Assembly (NCBI GenBank): GCA_023384675.1
Contig: JAHDVK010000007.1
Span: 124,001-188,000 of the forward strand
Source of the DNA: Bryobacteraceae bacterium
GTDB lineage: Bacteria > Acidobacteriota > Terriglobia > Bryobacterales > Bryobacteraceae
Length of the DNA: 64,000 nt
Direction of reading: 5' to 3'
Shown here: piece after piece, positions 53,917 to 63,194 of the stretch
How positions within the stretch are numbered: position 1 is the stretch's first letter
Layout: each line of letters begins with the position of its first letter
Translations under genes and position numbers: made by a program
Notes under the pieces: generated by a model
Told to the model about the DNA's origin: nothing
The model's input: only the letters and a program-made list of their open reading frames with translations
Databases searched by the model: none

Positions 53917-55901
53917 GGGCGTACATCCACGAGGCAATTGTAAAAGGTGGGGCCGCCGCCGATGTCGGTGAGGCGTTGAGAGATCAGCAGGTTCACATTC
54001 TGTCCCCAGCGGACGGACCGTGTGCGCACGACACCCGGGCGCACCGCGCCGTTGACGCGGGCGGTGAAGCGCACCGCGCCGCGGCCGTTGAAGACTTCCA
54101 CCGGCGCGCCATCGGCGATGTTGCGGGCGGCGGCGTCTTCCGGATGGAGGTCAATGAGGGCGCATTGGGCATCGACTTCGGCGCGGTTGCCGAAGGTGGA
54201 ATTCATGCCGTCGGCCGATTTGTGGCTGATCAGCTCCAGGGGATAGCGGCCGTCGCGCGCGGCCTCGCCGAGGCGGCTTTCGACGGGCGGCGTGTATTCG
54301 AGCGCATCGCCGCTGAGGTCGCACTTGCCCGAGGCGGCGCGGAAGCCGCCTTCCGCGAAGGGCAGGCGCGCCACGTTGAGCCGGATGCTGTGTTCGCGCT
54401 CGAGGCGTTCGAGCGTGATGCCTTCGAGATACGGCGAGGGCGAATCGAGGGCGGCGCGGATCATGTCCTCGTCTGAATCGGCGAAGCAGGCTTCGGTGAA
54501 GCCCATGCGCCGGGCGAGCGCGCGGAAGATTTCGACATTCGAGCGGGCCTCACCGGGCGGCGCGAGCGCGGGGCGCGCGAGCTGCATCTCATAGTGGCCG
54601 TATGCGAAGTAAAGGTCCGTGTGTTCGAGGAAAGTGGTGGCGGGCAGGACGAAATCGGCGTGGCGGGCGGTATCGGTCATGAACTGCTCGATGACGACCT
54701 TGAACAGGTCTTCGCGCTCGAATCCGGCGCGCACGCGGGCTTGATCGGGGGCGATGGCGGCGGGATTCGAGTTGTAGACGACGATGGCCTTGACGGGCGG
54801 ATTGTCGAGCCGGGTGAGGGCGTCGCCGAGCAGCGACATATTCACGACGCGGGCCGGTTGGGGCTGCAAATCGGGCCGTTCGAGGGCGTCGCGGTTGATC
54901 TCGAAGGCGCCGGAGGTGGTGAGCAGCAGGCCGCCGCCCGCGTGGCGCCACGCACCGGTGAGCGCGGGCAGCAGGGCGATGGCGCGGACGGCGCGGCCGC
55001 CGCGTTCGCTGCGTTGAACGCCGTAGCCGAGCCGGATGGCGGCGGGCGAGGCGGTGGCGTAGGCGCGGGCGAGTTGTTCGATCTCGTGGGCCGGGATGCC
55101 GGTCAATTGAGCGGCGCGCGCGGGCGGGAATTGAGCCGCGCGTTCGCGGAGCGAATCAAGGCCGGTGGCGTGGCGGGCGAGGTATTCCTGGTCCTCGAGG
55201 GCGTCGCGCAGGATGACGTGAATGAGGCCGAGGGCGAGGGCGAGGTCGCTGCCGGGGTAGGGCGCCAGATGCTGATCCGCGAGGGCGGCGGTTTTGGTGC
55301 GGACGGGGTCGATGACGACGAGCTTTGCGCCCTGGCGGCGGGCCTCAACGATGAAGGGCCACTGGTGGACGTTCGTGGCGAGGATGTTCGCGCCCCAGAC
55401 GAGGATGAACCGGGCATGAACGAAGTCACGCGGATCGATGCCGAGGCGCGCGCCCTGGGCTTCCATGAGTCCGGCGGCCCCGGCCGAGGCGCAGATGGTG
55501 CGGTCGAGGCGGGAGGCGCCGAGGCGGTGGAAGAAGCGGCGGTCCATGCCGGAGCCGTTCAGGTAGCCCATGGTGCCGGCGTAGCTGTAGGGCAGGATGG
55601 CTTCGGGTCCGTCTTCGGCGGCGATGGTTTGCAGGCGGGCGGCGATCGCGTCGAGGGCTTCGTTCCAGGAGACGCGCTCAAAGCCCGCGGACGTGCGTTT
55701 TAGGGGGTGGAGCAGGCGGTCGGGGTGATAGACGCGGTCGAGGTAGCGGGTGACCTTGGCGCAGAGGAAGCCCTGGGTGGTGGGGTGGGCGGGATTGCCG
55801 CGCAGGCGGGTGGCGCGGCCGTCCGCATCGAGGGTGACTAGTACGGAACAGGCGTCGGGGCAGTCCAGGGCGCACGTCGAAATCGCGGTTTTTGGCACCA
55901 T
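53904..55901 (-). CDS. Molybdopterin-dependent oxidoreductase (MopB family, formate-dehydrogenase-like)
   Basis: A 665-residue protein of the DMSO reductase/assimilatory nitrate reductase/formate-dehydrogenase-alpha fold. N-terminal 4Fe-4S ligands C10, C14, C18 and C47 (CALDCPDACSV, GFLCAK), then a cysteine in DRTICASAGAAG, the common Mo-ligand position, and the molybdopterin-binding segments ILVWGANILATNVHQWPFI and VVYNSNPAAIAPDQ. A C-terminal molydopterin dinucleotide domain is present (ISHKSADGMNSTFGNRAEVD). No twin-arginine signal, so cytoplasmic. No electron-transfer subunit adjacent. Substrate unknown. The lipoprotein gene starts inside its end. Confidence 0.86.
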   Translation of the reverse strand: MVPKTAISTCALDCPDACSVLVTLDADGRATRLRGNPAHPTTQGFLCAKVTRYLDRVYHPDRLLHPLKRTSAGFERVSWNEALDAIAARLQTIAAEDGPEAILPYSYAGTMGYLNGSGMDRRFFHRLGASRLDRTICASAGAAGLMEAQGARLGIDPRDFVHARFILVWGANILATNVHQWPFIVEARRQGAKLVVIDPVRTKTAALADQHLAPYPGSDLALALGLIHVILRDALEDQEYLARHATGLDSLRERAAQFPPARAAQLTGIPAHEIEQLARAYATASPAAIRLGYGVQRSERGGRAVRAIALLPALTGAWRHAGGGLLLTTSGAFEINRDALERPDLQPQPARVVNMSLLGDALTRLDNPPVKAIVVYNSNPAAIAPDQARVRAGFEREDLFKVVIEQFMTDTARHADFVLPATTFLEHTDLYFAYGHYEMQLARPALAPPGEARSNVEIFRALARRMGFTEACFADSDEDMIRAALDSPSPYLEGITLERLEREHSIRLNVARLPFAEGGFRAASGKCDLSGDALEYTPPVESRLGEAARDGRYPLELISHKSADGMNSTFGNRAEVDAQCALIDLHPEDAAARNIADGAPVEVFNGRGAVRFTARVNGAVRPGVVRTRSVRWGQNVNLLISQRLTDIGGGPTFYNCLVDVRPCSE

Positions 55902-55920
55902 TCTCGATTATAGTGGGGGT

Positions 55921-56460
55921 ATGAGGCCGAATCGGACGTTTGGATGGGCGCTTGTGCTGGCGCTGTTTCCGGCGCCGGTGGTGCTGGAGGCGCAGCAGCG
56001 TCATCCCCCGGCTTCCATTACGGCCGCTCCCGATCCTTCAGCGGGGCGCGGCGTGGGTGGCCGGGGCCTCGGCGGGCGTGGATTCGGTCGCGGCGGTTGG
56101 ATGGTGTGGCCGTGGGGCGGCTGGTGGGGAATGCGTGAGGAGCGCCCGCTGCCGAAGCCCTACGAACCGGAACCGCCGGCGCGCGCCTGGGTTGAAAACA
56201 AGGACTTTCAACGCCCGGTCTTCCACCCCGCAATCACTGATTTCGATGAAGGTGCGCTGCCCGCGCCGAGGCGTGAAGCCCTGGATGTCGAGCGCGTCTC
56301 GCTGTGCCGCCTGGTGCTGCAGAGCGGCGAGAGGATCGAAGCGGTCTGGTGCGAATGGCGCCCGGATAGTGTCCGCTATGAAGACGACGTTGGCCGCATT
56401 GCCCGGATCTCCCTCGATCTGGTGAACCGGCGCGATTCGACGCGGCCCGCGGCGCGGTAG
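55921..56460 (+). CDS. Exported Gly-rich protein of unknown function
   Basis: A 179-residue protein with a signal peptide (TFGWALVLALFPAPVVLEAQ), a glycine/arginine-rich stretch (GRGVGGRGLGGRGFGRGGW, residues about 42-60), a Trp-rich patch (WMVWPWGGWWG), and a more regular C-terminal part (VSLCRLVLQSGERIEAVWCE). GTGGGGGT precedes the ATG. No family recognised. Start-to-start with the molybdopterin gene, 19 nt apart, so divergent promoters must overlap. The neighbours give no hint of function. Confidence 0.65.
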   Translation: MRPNRTFGWALVLALFPAPVVLEAQQRHPPASITAAPDPSAGRGVGGRGLGGRGFGRGGWMVWPWGGWWGMREERPLPKPYEPEPPARAWVENKDFQRPVFHPAITDFDEGALPAPRREALDVERVSLCRLVLQSGERIEAVWCEWRPDSVRYEDDVGRIARISLDLVNRRDSTRPAAR

Positions 56461-56518
56461 GCCCGGATCGAATTTGAATCTGCTACCGTCTGGATAGGGC
56501 CTTGGGCCACGGACACTC

Positions 56519-57430
56519 ATGCTGCGGCAGCTCTTCCTGTTCATGTCCCGGCGGCGGTGGCCGCGGCGCTGGATGGAGACTTCGCGTCTCGCCGGGCGGT
56601 TAACTTCACGATTTGTTGCAGGGCGGGAACTGCGCGATGTGCTGAAGGCTTCCCGCCGGACTGAGGATGCGGGCCTGCTGGCCACGCTGGATCATCTGGG
56701 CGAAAATGTGACACGAGCGGAAGAAGCCCGCGCGTCGCGCGACGCCATGCTCGAAGCCCTGGATGAGATTGCGCGGCTGGGTTTGACCGCCACGATTTCG
56801 ATCAAGCTCACGCAGTTCGGCCTCGATTTGGGCGATGGGGAGTGTATAGCCAACGTCGAGCCGGTGGTGCGTAAGGCGGCCACTCTGGGCAGCCGGGTGG
56901 AGATCGATATGGAGGGCAGCGAGTACACCTCGCGCACCCTGGCGATCGGGGAGCGGATGCACGCGCTGCCGGGTCCGGTCCGGGCGGTGGTGCAGGCGTA
57001 TCTGCACCGCTGCGAGGACGATATTCGCCGGTTGAACGGCCTGCGCATCCCGGTGCGGTTGTGCAAGGGGGCTTACAGGGAGCCGCCGGAGGTGGCGATT
57101 CAAAGCCGCGCGGGCGTGGACGCGAATTATCTGAAGCTGGCCCGGCTTCTTCTGGATGAGGGAGTGGACGCCGCCTTTGCCACGCACGACGAGGCGATGA
57201 TTGAAGGCGTGCTGCAGCATGTTCGCGAGCGGGGGATTGCGCAGGATTCCTCTGAGTTTCAAATGCTTTATGGCATCCGGCGCGACTTGCAGCAGCGGCT
57301 TGCGGGGGAGGGCTGGCGGGTGCGGCTGTACATTCCGTATGGCGAAGCCTGGTACCCCTATTTCATGCGCCGGATCGCCGAACGGCCCGCCAACGCGCTG
57401 TTCGTGTTTCGCAACCTGTTGCGGGCGTAA
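56519..57430 (+). CDS. Proline dehydrogenase
   Basis: A 303-residue FAD-dependent TIM-barrel enzyme that oxidises proline to pyrroline-5-carboxylate. Diagnostic segments: ISIKLTQFGLDL, VEIDMEGSEYTSRTL, RLCKGAYREPPEVA, EFQMLYGIR and RLYIPYGEAWYPYFMRRIAE. It is a free-standing PRODH rather than a PutA fusion; no pyrroline-5-carboxylate dehydrogenase is in the window. Electrons would go to the quinone pool. Start ATG 56519 lacks a clear ribosome binding site. Confidence 0.94.
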   Translation: MLRQLFLFMSRRRWPRRWMETSRLAGRLTSRFVAGRELRDVLKASRRTEDAGLLATLDHLGENVTRAEEARASRDAMLEALDEIARLGLTATISIKLTQFGLDLGDGECIANVEPVVRKAATLGSRVEIDMEGSEYTSRTLAIGERMHALPGPVRAVVQAYLHRCEDDIRRLNGLRIPVRLCKGAYREPPEVAIQSRAGVDANYLKLARLLLDEGVDAAFATHDEAMIEGVLQHVRERGIAQDSSEFQMLYGIRRDLQQRLAGEGWRVRLYIPYGEAWYPYFMRRIAERPANALFVFRNLLRA

Positions 57431-57452
57431 ACATTTCGGCGACATAAATTTA

Positions 57453-57481
57453 GGAACTTCGGCCCCTGGGGGTGAGTCTAA
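57453..57481 (+). promoter_or_regulatory. ECF sigma-type promoter of the small membrane protein gene
   Basis: GGAACTT (57453-57459) and GTCTAA (57476-57481) are separated by exactly 16 nt, the classical extracytoplasmic-function arrangement (GGAACTT-N16-GTCTAA). The start codon of the next gene is GTG 57491, 9 nt after the -10 element, so the transcript would be leaderless or nearly so. The ECF sigma/anti-sigma pair at 22.1-23.0 kb is a candidate regulator. Confidence 0.6.
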
Positions 57482-57490
57482 GAGGGCAGG

Positions 57491-57943
57491 GTGCGAAAGA
57501 ACTGGAAGTATTGGGGCTTTTTCCTTGCCAAGACTCTGGCGGGGACGTTCCTGATGTGGGCGCTGTGGCGGGGTCTCAACGTGTGGATGCCGGAGCCGGA
57601 GATTTTCCTGCGGCACCGCGTGAACCGGTTCGCGCAGAATCTGCCCTGGACAGCGGCATTTCTCGGCCTCTGGCTGTTCGCGGTGGGTTTGATTTATCTG
57701 ATCATCTGGGACCAGCGGCAGCGCTGCCGGGTATGTCTGCGGCGGCTTCGAATGCCAGTCAATAGCGGCCGGTGGGACCGCGCGGCGCTGTTCAGCCCGC
57801 CCGAGACGCAGCGCATCTGCCCTTACGGACACGGCACTTTGGCGACGCCGGAAGCGCATGTTGCCGCGGCTCAGCCGCCCATCTGGACCCAGCACGAGGA
57901 CATCTGGAAGGAACTCCGCGAACTCGAAGGCCGCGAGCCCTAA
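57491..57943 (+). CDS. Small membrane protein with a cysteine pair, putative ECF target
   Basis: A 150-residue protein starting at GTG 57491. Two hydrophobic segments (GFFLAKTLAGTFLMWALWRG and WTAAFLGLWLFAVGLIYLII) are followed by a cytoplasmic-looking tail with CRVCLRRLRMP, then C in ICPYGHGTL. The three cysteines could bind metal. No family recognised. The preceding ECF-type promoter is positioned so that translation would start almost at the transcript 5' end; a GAGGGCAGG overlaps this position. The PBP1b-type gene follows 18 nt downstream, so they may be co-transcribed, which would place envelope synthesis under the same control. Confidence 0.75.
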   Translation: MRKNWKYWGFFLAKTLAGTFLMWALWRGLNVWMPEPEIFLRHRVNRFAQNLPWTAAFLGLWLFAVGLIYLIIWDQRQRCRVCLRRLRMPVNSGRWDRAALFSPPETQRICPYGHGTLATPEAHVAAAQPPIWTQHEDIWKELRELEGREP

Positions 57944-57961
57944 GGTGCTTCGTGAGACAAT

Positions 57962-60490
57962 ATGGGGGAGCGAGAGACGGGAATCCGAGTGGCCTCCACC
58001 TCAACCAACCGCACCGAAAAAGTGCCCCGCAAGCGCCCAACCCGCTTCGGCCTGTTTGCGAAGATCGCCGCGGGTTTGACCGCCTTTGTCTTTGTTGCGG
58101 GCCTGAGTGTATTCGCGTTCTTCTGGATTCACTTTTCGAACCTGATCGACACCAAGCTGCAGCAAGGCCCGTTCAGCGAGACGGCGATGCTGTATGCGGC
58201 GCCCGAGCCCGTGTCGATCGGCGACCGCGTGACGCCGGACGAGTTAACGGCCTCCTTGCGCGGGCGCGGATATACCGAGGACCGCAATAACCGTCTGGGC
58301 TATTACCAGGTGCGCGATAACACGGTCGAAATCCATCCCGGCAAGGATGCGTACGCGCGTAGCCAGCCGGGGGTGATCACGATCGGCAACGGGATCGTGA
58401 CCCGCATCGTGTCCGGCTCCTCGAACGCCGAATATTCCGTGTACGAACTGGAACCGGAGCTGTTCACCAATCTCTTCGACCGCGCCCGGCAGAAGCGGCG
58501 CAATGTGAAGTATGAGGATCTGCCGCAGGTGCTGATTCACGCCATTCTTTCGGCCGAGGACAAGCGGTTCTTTCAGCACGCGGGCTTCGATCCGATCCGG
58601 CTGGCGCGCACGGCCTGGGTGGACATCACGCAGAACCGCCGGTACGGCGCGTCCACTATCACGATGCAGCTGGCGCGCACGTTCTTCCTGAACCGGGATC
58701 CAACGTGGAAGCGCAAAGCCGCCGAGGCGATGATCACGCTGCAGCTCGAGCAGCGCATGACCAAAGAGCAGATCTTTGAGAATTACTGCAACTTTATCGA
58801 TCTGGGCTGGCGGCGCAGCTTCGCCGTGCAGGGATTCGCTGAAGCGGCGGCGGTGCATTTCGGCAAGGACATCCGCGAGCTGGACGTGGCCGAATCGGCG
58901 CTGCTCGCCGGGATGGTGCAGGGTCCGAACCTGTATAACCCGTACCGCAACGCGGAGCGCAGCATTCAGCGCCGCAATGTGATTCTCGGGCTGATGCGCG
59001 ACAACGGTTATATCACCGAGGTGGAATACCGGCTGGCGCTGGAGGCGCCTTTGAAGCTCGCTCAGGGCGGGGCGGAAAGCTCCGATGCGCCATATTTCGT
59101 GGATCTGGTGAACGACCGTCTGCAGGACCAGTTTCAGAGCATCGACTTTCAGGCCAGCTCCTATCGGGTTTACACGACTCTGGACGTGAAGCTGCAGCGC
59201 GATGCGCTGGCTGCGGTGCAGGCCGGAATCAAGGAAGTGGACGAACAGCTGGCCCGCCGGAAGAAGCAGTATCCGCGGCCGCAGGTGGCGCTGGTGGCGC
59301 TGGATCCGTATACGGCCGAAGTGAAGGCCTTGATTGGCGGCCGCAGCTATGGAGAGAGCCAGTTGAACCGGGCGCTGGCGCGGCGGCAGCCGGGGTCGAT
59401 CTTCAAGCCGTTCGTTTACGCGACGGCGCTGCGGACGGCGTTGGATGGCGGCGCTTATCCTCCGGTGACCCCTCTGACGCGGGTGGCCGACGAACCCACC
59501 ACGTTCTGGTTCGACGGCAGACCTTACGAGCCGAACAACTTCCGGCAGGAGTTCCACGGCACGGTGACGCTGCGGCAGGCTCTGGCCCGGTCAATGAACA
59601 TTCCGACGGTGAAATTCGCCGAGATGGCGGGTTACGACGAGGTGGCCGAATTTGCGAGGGATGTGGGGCTGAGTGGTGTGAGGGGCACGCCGGCTGTGGC
59701 GCTGGGGGCCTATGAGGTGCGCCCGCTGGACATCGCCGCCGCGTATACGGTGTTCTCTAATGGCGGCGAATACGTGCCGCACAGCCTGATCCGGGAGATC
59801 CGCACGAAGGAGGGGGGGCAGATCTCCGAGAGCGTGCCGGAGCGCCGCCAGGTGCTGGATCCGCGCATCAGCTACGTGGTGGTGAACCTGATGGAAGAAG
59901 TGATCAACCGGGGCACGGGGGCGGGGGCGCGCTCGCGGGGTTTCAGGCTGCCGGCGGCGGGCAAGACGGGCACCTCGCACGACGCCTGGTTCGCGGGTTT
60001 CACCTCGAAGCTGCTGTGCGTGGTGTGGGTGGGTTTCGACGACAATCAGGAATTGCCGCTGGAAGGTTCGAAGGCGGCGCTGCCGATCTGGACCGAATTC
60101 ATGAAGCGCGCGCATGAGCACCGGGAGTACCGCTCGGTGCAGTCGTTCCGGGTGCCGGACGGGATTCTCACCGTGCAGATCGATCCGCTGACCGGAGCGC
60201 AGGCCACGCCGCGATGCCCCGCCACGCGGACAGAGGTCTTTCTGGTGGGCACTGAACCACACGAGCTTTGCCCTGTCCACGGCAGCGGCCGGACGCTGAT
60301 CACGGACTGGGACGCGGTGGAAGAACCGGTCCGCGTGGCGGACGGGGAGATCCGCCGGGAGACGCGGCCGGAACGCCGGGACATGCCGCGCCGGGAGCAG
60401 GCGCCCGCATCAGCGCAGACTGGCGGGCCTCAGGGCGGTGAAGAGAAGCCTAGCATTTTGAAGCGTTTTCTCGGTATATTTAAGAAGTAG
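57962..60490 (+). CDS. Bifunctional penicillin-binding protein, class A (PBP1b-like)
   Basis: An 842-residue inner-membrane peptidoglycan synthase. N-terminal basic tail and helix (LTAFVFVAGLSVFAFFWIHF), a UB2H-like domain (VTPDELTASLRGRGYTEDRN), a GT51 transglycosylase (ILSAEDKRFFQHAGFDPIRL, GASTITMQLARTFFLN) and a transpeptidase with the S-x2-K (PGSIFKPF), SMN and KTGTS boxes. A C-terminal Arg/Pro-rich tail ends KRFLGIFKK. The ATG at 57962 is inside a frame that starts only 18 nt after the small membrane protein gene. A TPR lipoprotein-like and another TPR protein follow, which could be regulators. Confidence 0.93.
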   Translation: MGERETGIRVASTSTNRTEKVPRKRPTRFGLFAKIAAGLTAFVFVAGLSVFAFFWIHFSNLIDTKLQQGPFSETAMLYAAPEPVSIGDRVTPDELTASLRGRGYTEDRNNRLGYYQVRDNTVEIHPGKDAYARSQPGVITIGNGIVTRIVSGSSNAEYSVYELEPELFTNLFDRARQKRRNVKYEDLPQVLIHAILSAEDKRFFQHAGFDPIRLARTAWVDITQNRRYGASTITMQLARTFFLNRDPTWKRKAAEAMITLQLEQRMTKEQIFENYCNFIDLGWRRSFAVQGFAEAAAVHFGKDIRELDVAESALLAGMVQGPNLYNPYRNAERSIQRRNVILGLMRDNGYITEVEYRLALEAPLKLAQGGAESSDAPYFVDLVNDRLQDQFQSIDFQASSYRVYTTLDVKLQRDALAAVQAGIKEVDEQLARRKKQYPRPQVALVALDPYTAEVKALIGGRSYGESQLNRALARRQPGSIFKPFVYATALRTALDGGAYPPVTPLTRVADEPTTFWFDGRPYEPNNFRQEFHGTVTLRQALARSMNIPTVKFAEMAGYDEVAEFARDVGLSGVRGTPAVALGAYEVRPLDIAAAYTVFSNGGEYVPHSLIREIRTKEGGQISESVPERRQVLDPRISYVVVNLMEEVINRGTGAGARSRGFRLPAAGKTGTSHDAWFAGFTSKLLCVVWVGFDDNQELPLEGSKAALPIWTEFMKRAHEHREYRSVQSFRVPDGILTVQIDPLTGAQATPRCPATRTEVFLVGTEPHELCPVHGSGRTLITDWDAVEEPVRVADGEIRRETRPERRDMPRREQAPASAQTGGPQGGEEKPSILKRFLGIFKK

Positions 60491-60516
60491 AGAGCCCTCG
60501 GGCAGGGAGGTGTTCC

Positions 60517-61320
60517 ATGCGCTGGATGTATCTCATGCCAGCCGCCGCACTGAGCGCAACCCTGGTCTTCGCGCAGACCGCCGCCGACCAGACGATGCGC
60601 GCCGGCGCGCTTGAAACCAACTCCAAAGTCCCGCCCGCGTCCAGCCAGATTACCGATGAGCCGCGGGCCCCCATCAGCCCCGAACAGCGCGCCGACATCT
60701 ACATGGCGCGCAAGATGTACCGCGAAGCCGCGGAAACGTATCTCTCGATCAAGCCCGCCACGCACATCATATTGAACAAGGCGGGCATCGCGCACCATCA
60801 GGTGGGCGATCTGGATGGAGCAAAAAAGCTTTACCAGCGCGCCATTCGCATGAACAAGCAGTACTCCGAAGCGCACAACAACCTTGGCGCGGTGTGGTAT
60901 GCGAAGCGGAGCTACCGCCGGGCGGAGGGTCAGTACAAGAAGGCGCTCAAGCTCACGCCCTATTCCGCCTCGATGCATTCGAACCTGGGCACGGCCTACT
61001 TCGCCCGCAAGAAGTACAAGCAGGCCTCGGAGAGCTATGCGCGCGCGCTCGAACTGGACCCCGAGGTGTTCGAGCACCGTTCCGGCCAGGGGACGCTGCT
61101 GCAGGAGCGTTCGGTTGAGGAGCGCGCCAAGTTCAACTTTTATCTCGCGAAGACATACGCCCGCGCCGGCGTTGTGGAGCGCGCGCTGCTTTACATGCGC
61201 AAGGCGCTCGAGTACGGATTCAAGGACCGCAAGAAGTTCCTGAGCGATGAGGACTTCGCCTCGCTGCACGCGCTGGCGGAGTTCCAGGAATTGATGCAGT
61301 TGGAGCCGCGTGTCCTTTAG
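60517..61320 (+). CDS. Exported TPR protein
   Basis: A 267-residue protein with a signal peptide (MRWMYLMPAAALSATLVFAQ) and about five tetratricopeptide repeats over residues 80-245 (HHQVGDLDGAKKLYQRAIRM, AHNNLGAVWYAKRSYRRAEG, MHSNLGTAYFARKKYKQASE, FYLAKTYARAGVVERALLYM). It lies 26 nt after the PBP gene with a ribosome binding site GGGAGG, so probably co-transcribed. TPR proteins often support peptidoglycan synthases or surface assembly; the role here is inferred. The next gene starts inside its 3' end. Confidence 0.82.
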   Translation: MRWMYLMPAAALSATLVFAQTAADQTMRAGALETNSKVPPASSQITDEPRAPISPEQRADIYMARKMYREAAETYLSIKPATHIILNKAGIAHHQVGDLDGAKKLYQRAIRMNKQYSEAHNNLGAVWYAKRSYRRAEGQYKKALKLTPYSASMHSNLGTAYFARKKYKQASESYARALELDPEVFEHRSGQGTLLQERSVEERAKFNFYLAKTYARAGVVERALLYMRKALEYGFKDRKKFLSDEDFASLHALAEFQELMQLEPRVL

Positions 61321-63190
61321 GCGGGGCCTTTGGGCCGTGGCCCTCCTCATTGTCGCTGTTGTGTCCGGCTGGCTGCTCTGGCAGCGGACGCGTCCTGTTT
61401 CGGAAGGCTCCGGCTATCTCCGTTTCGCGGCCATTCCCTTTGCCAATTTGACAGGCGACCCCGACTTGGACTGGGCCGGCGCCGTTCTGCCGGCCGCGGT
61501 GATTCGTCAGGTTCAAGGCCTATCCGGGGTGCACGTGTTTGGCGCCGCGAATGCGAACCAGGCCGTGGCATTGGGAGCCACGCATCTGCTGGAAGGGTAT
61601 GTGGCCGCGGGGCGGGGCGGCGTGGAGGTCCACTATGTTCTGACCGCCGGACCCGGCAGGACACTGGAGCGCTCGCGGCTGGGGTCCGGGTTGACGGCGG
61701 ATGCGGACGGCGCGGTAGAGCTCGCCTCCCGCGTCCGCTCCAGACTCGCCCGGAACGGCGGACTGCTTCCGCTTGAGCTTTCCGGCGGCGCTGCGCTGCG
61801 TCATGCCGGGTTTGCGTTACTGGAAACGGATCAGCGCGCGCGGCGGGATCACTGGCGGGAGGCGGTGGAAGCGGATCCCGCCTGCGGCTGGTGCTGGGAA
61901 GAATTGGCCGCGCACACCCTGCGACTCGAGGGCCGGGAAGCGGGCCTGGCGCTGCTGACCGGACTGCGCGGACGCGCGATTCCCATTGCGGGGCTGGCCG
62001 GGCGGCGGCTGCGTCTGCTGGAGGCGAATATCGCAAACAAGGCCGATGAGCGCCTCGCAGCCCTGGAGGCCCTTTCGGAGCTGACCCCAGGCGATCCCGG
62101 CGCTCTAATCCCTCTGGCCGAAGCGCTGACCTCGGCGCAGCGCTGTCTGGAGGCCGCCTCGGTATACGAGCGGGCTTATCAGGCCGAGCCGGGCCGGTCC
62201 GAAGTGCTGAATAGTCTGGGCTACGCGCTGGCGTGGGCGGGCCGGTTTGACGAGGCGCTCGCCGCGCTTCAGCGGTATGAGCAGGCCGAGCCCGAGTCGG
62301 CCAATCCGCGCGATTCCATGGGCGAGGTGCTGATGATGGCGGGCCGGTTTACGGAGGCCGAAGAGGCGTTTCTGGCTTCGTATGAGCTGGATCCGAGGTT
62401 CAACGGCGGCGCGGCCTTGCAGAAAGCCGCTTTGGTGCGGTGGCTGAACGGGGACGCGCGGCAGTCGGGCGTATTGCTGGAGAGATATTTGAAGCAGCGG
62501 GCGGCGGAGGGCGACCCGTTCGCCGCATTGCGCCGTGCCCGCTGGCAGTACGTTTTTGGACAGACCGCCGAGGCGCTGGCCAACCTGCGGCAGATGGCTT
62601 CACGGCCCGGCGCGCCCGCGTCGTCGCTGGCCGCTTCCTCGCTGAGCTTGTACCTCAGCCAGGCTGGCCGCCTGGAGGAGGCTGCACAGCTTGCGGCCGC
62701 GGCAAGGCAACAGGCCCGCGACCCGCTTTCGCTCTATGCGGCCAATGTTGCCAGCGCCGTTTCCGCCAGTGAGCCGGCGCCACGTGTGGACAACGATCCG
62801 AACAGCAGAATCCTGCAGGCGTTGTGGCTGACTTTCCATAAGGAGATGAGCGCGGCGGAAACCGCCTGGCGCGAGGCCATGGCGGCGGCTACGCCGCTCA
62901 ATGCCGCGCTGGCGCGCGAGATGCTGGCGCAGGTGCAGCTCGCCCGGGGCGACGCGCCGGCCGCGGCGGAAACGGCCGGCCGGGCCTGGCCGCTGCTTGC
63001 GCACGACCACGCGTTCCTGCTCGATTTCCTTGTCTATCCAAACCTGCTCTGCGTGCGGGGGGCGGCGGCTGCCGAAGAGCGTCAATCCGACAAGGCGCGC
63101 CGCTACTACGACCAGTTTCTGCGCTTCACAGGCTCTCGCCCCGATCCTCTCGGACTGGTGGAGCGTGCTCGCGCGGCGACCCGGTTGTGA
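61310..63190 (+). CDS. Membrane-anchored TPR-repeat protein
   Basis: About 626 residues starting at GTG 61310 inside the previous TPR gene (11 nt overlap). One N-terminal helix (GLWAVALLIVAVVSGWLLWQ), a periplasmic-type beta domain at residues 35-130 (RFAAIPFANLTGDPDLDWAG, resembling the FlgO-like domain), then a long tetratricopeptide array (AEALTSAQRCLEAASVYERA, LNSLGYALAWAGRFDEALAA, GEVLMMAGRFTEAEEAFLAS, YLSQAGRLEEAAQLAAAARQ). Its role is unknown; the coupling to the preceding TPR protein and the PBP gene suggests an envelope complex. Confidence 0.8.
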   Translation: MSFRRGLWAVALLIVAVVSGWLLWQRTRPVSEGSGYLRFAAIPFANLTGDPDLDWAGAVLPAAVIRQVQGLSGVHVFGAANANQAVALGATHLLEGYVAAGRGGVEVHYVLTAGPGRTLERSRLGSGLTADADGAVELASRVRSRLARNGGLLPLELSGGAALRHAGFALLETDQRARRDHWREAVEADPACGWCWEELAAHTLRLEGREAGLALLTGLRGRAIPIAGLAGRRLRLLEANIANKADERLAALEALSELTPGDPGALIPLAEALTSAQRCLEAASVYERAYQAEPGRSEVLNSLGYALAWAGRFDEALAALQRYEQAEPESANPRDSMGEVLMMAGRFTEAEEAFLASYELDPRFNGGAALQKAALVRWLNGDARQSGVLLERYLKQRAAEGDPFAALRRARWQYVFGQTAEALANLRQMASRPGAPASSLAASSLSLYLSQAGRLEEAAQLAAAARQQARDPLSLYAANVASAVSASEPAPRVDNDPNSRILQALWLTFHKEMSAAETAWREAMAAATPLNAALAREMLAQVQLARGDAPAAAETAGRAWPLLAHDHAFLLDFLVYPNLLCVRGAAAAEERQSDKARRYYDQFLRFTGSRPDPLGLVERARAATRL

Positions 63191-63194
63191 CCGG

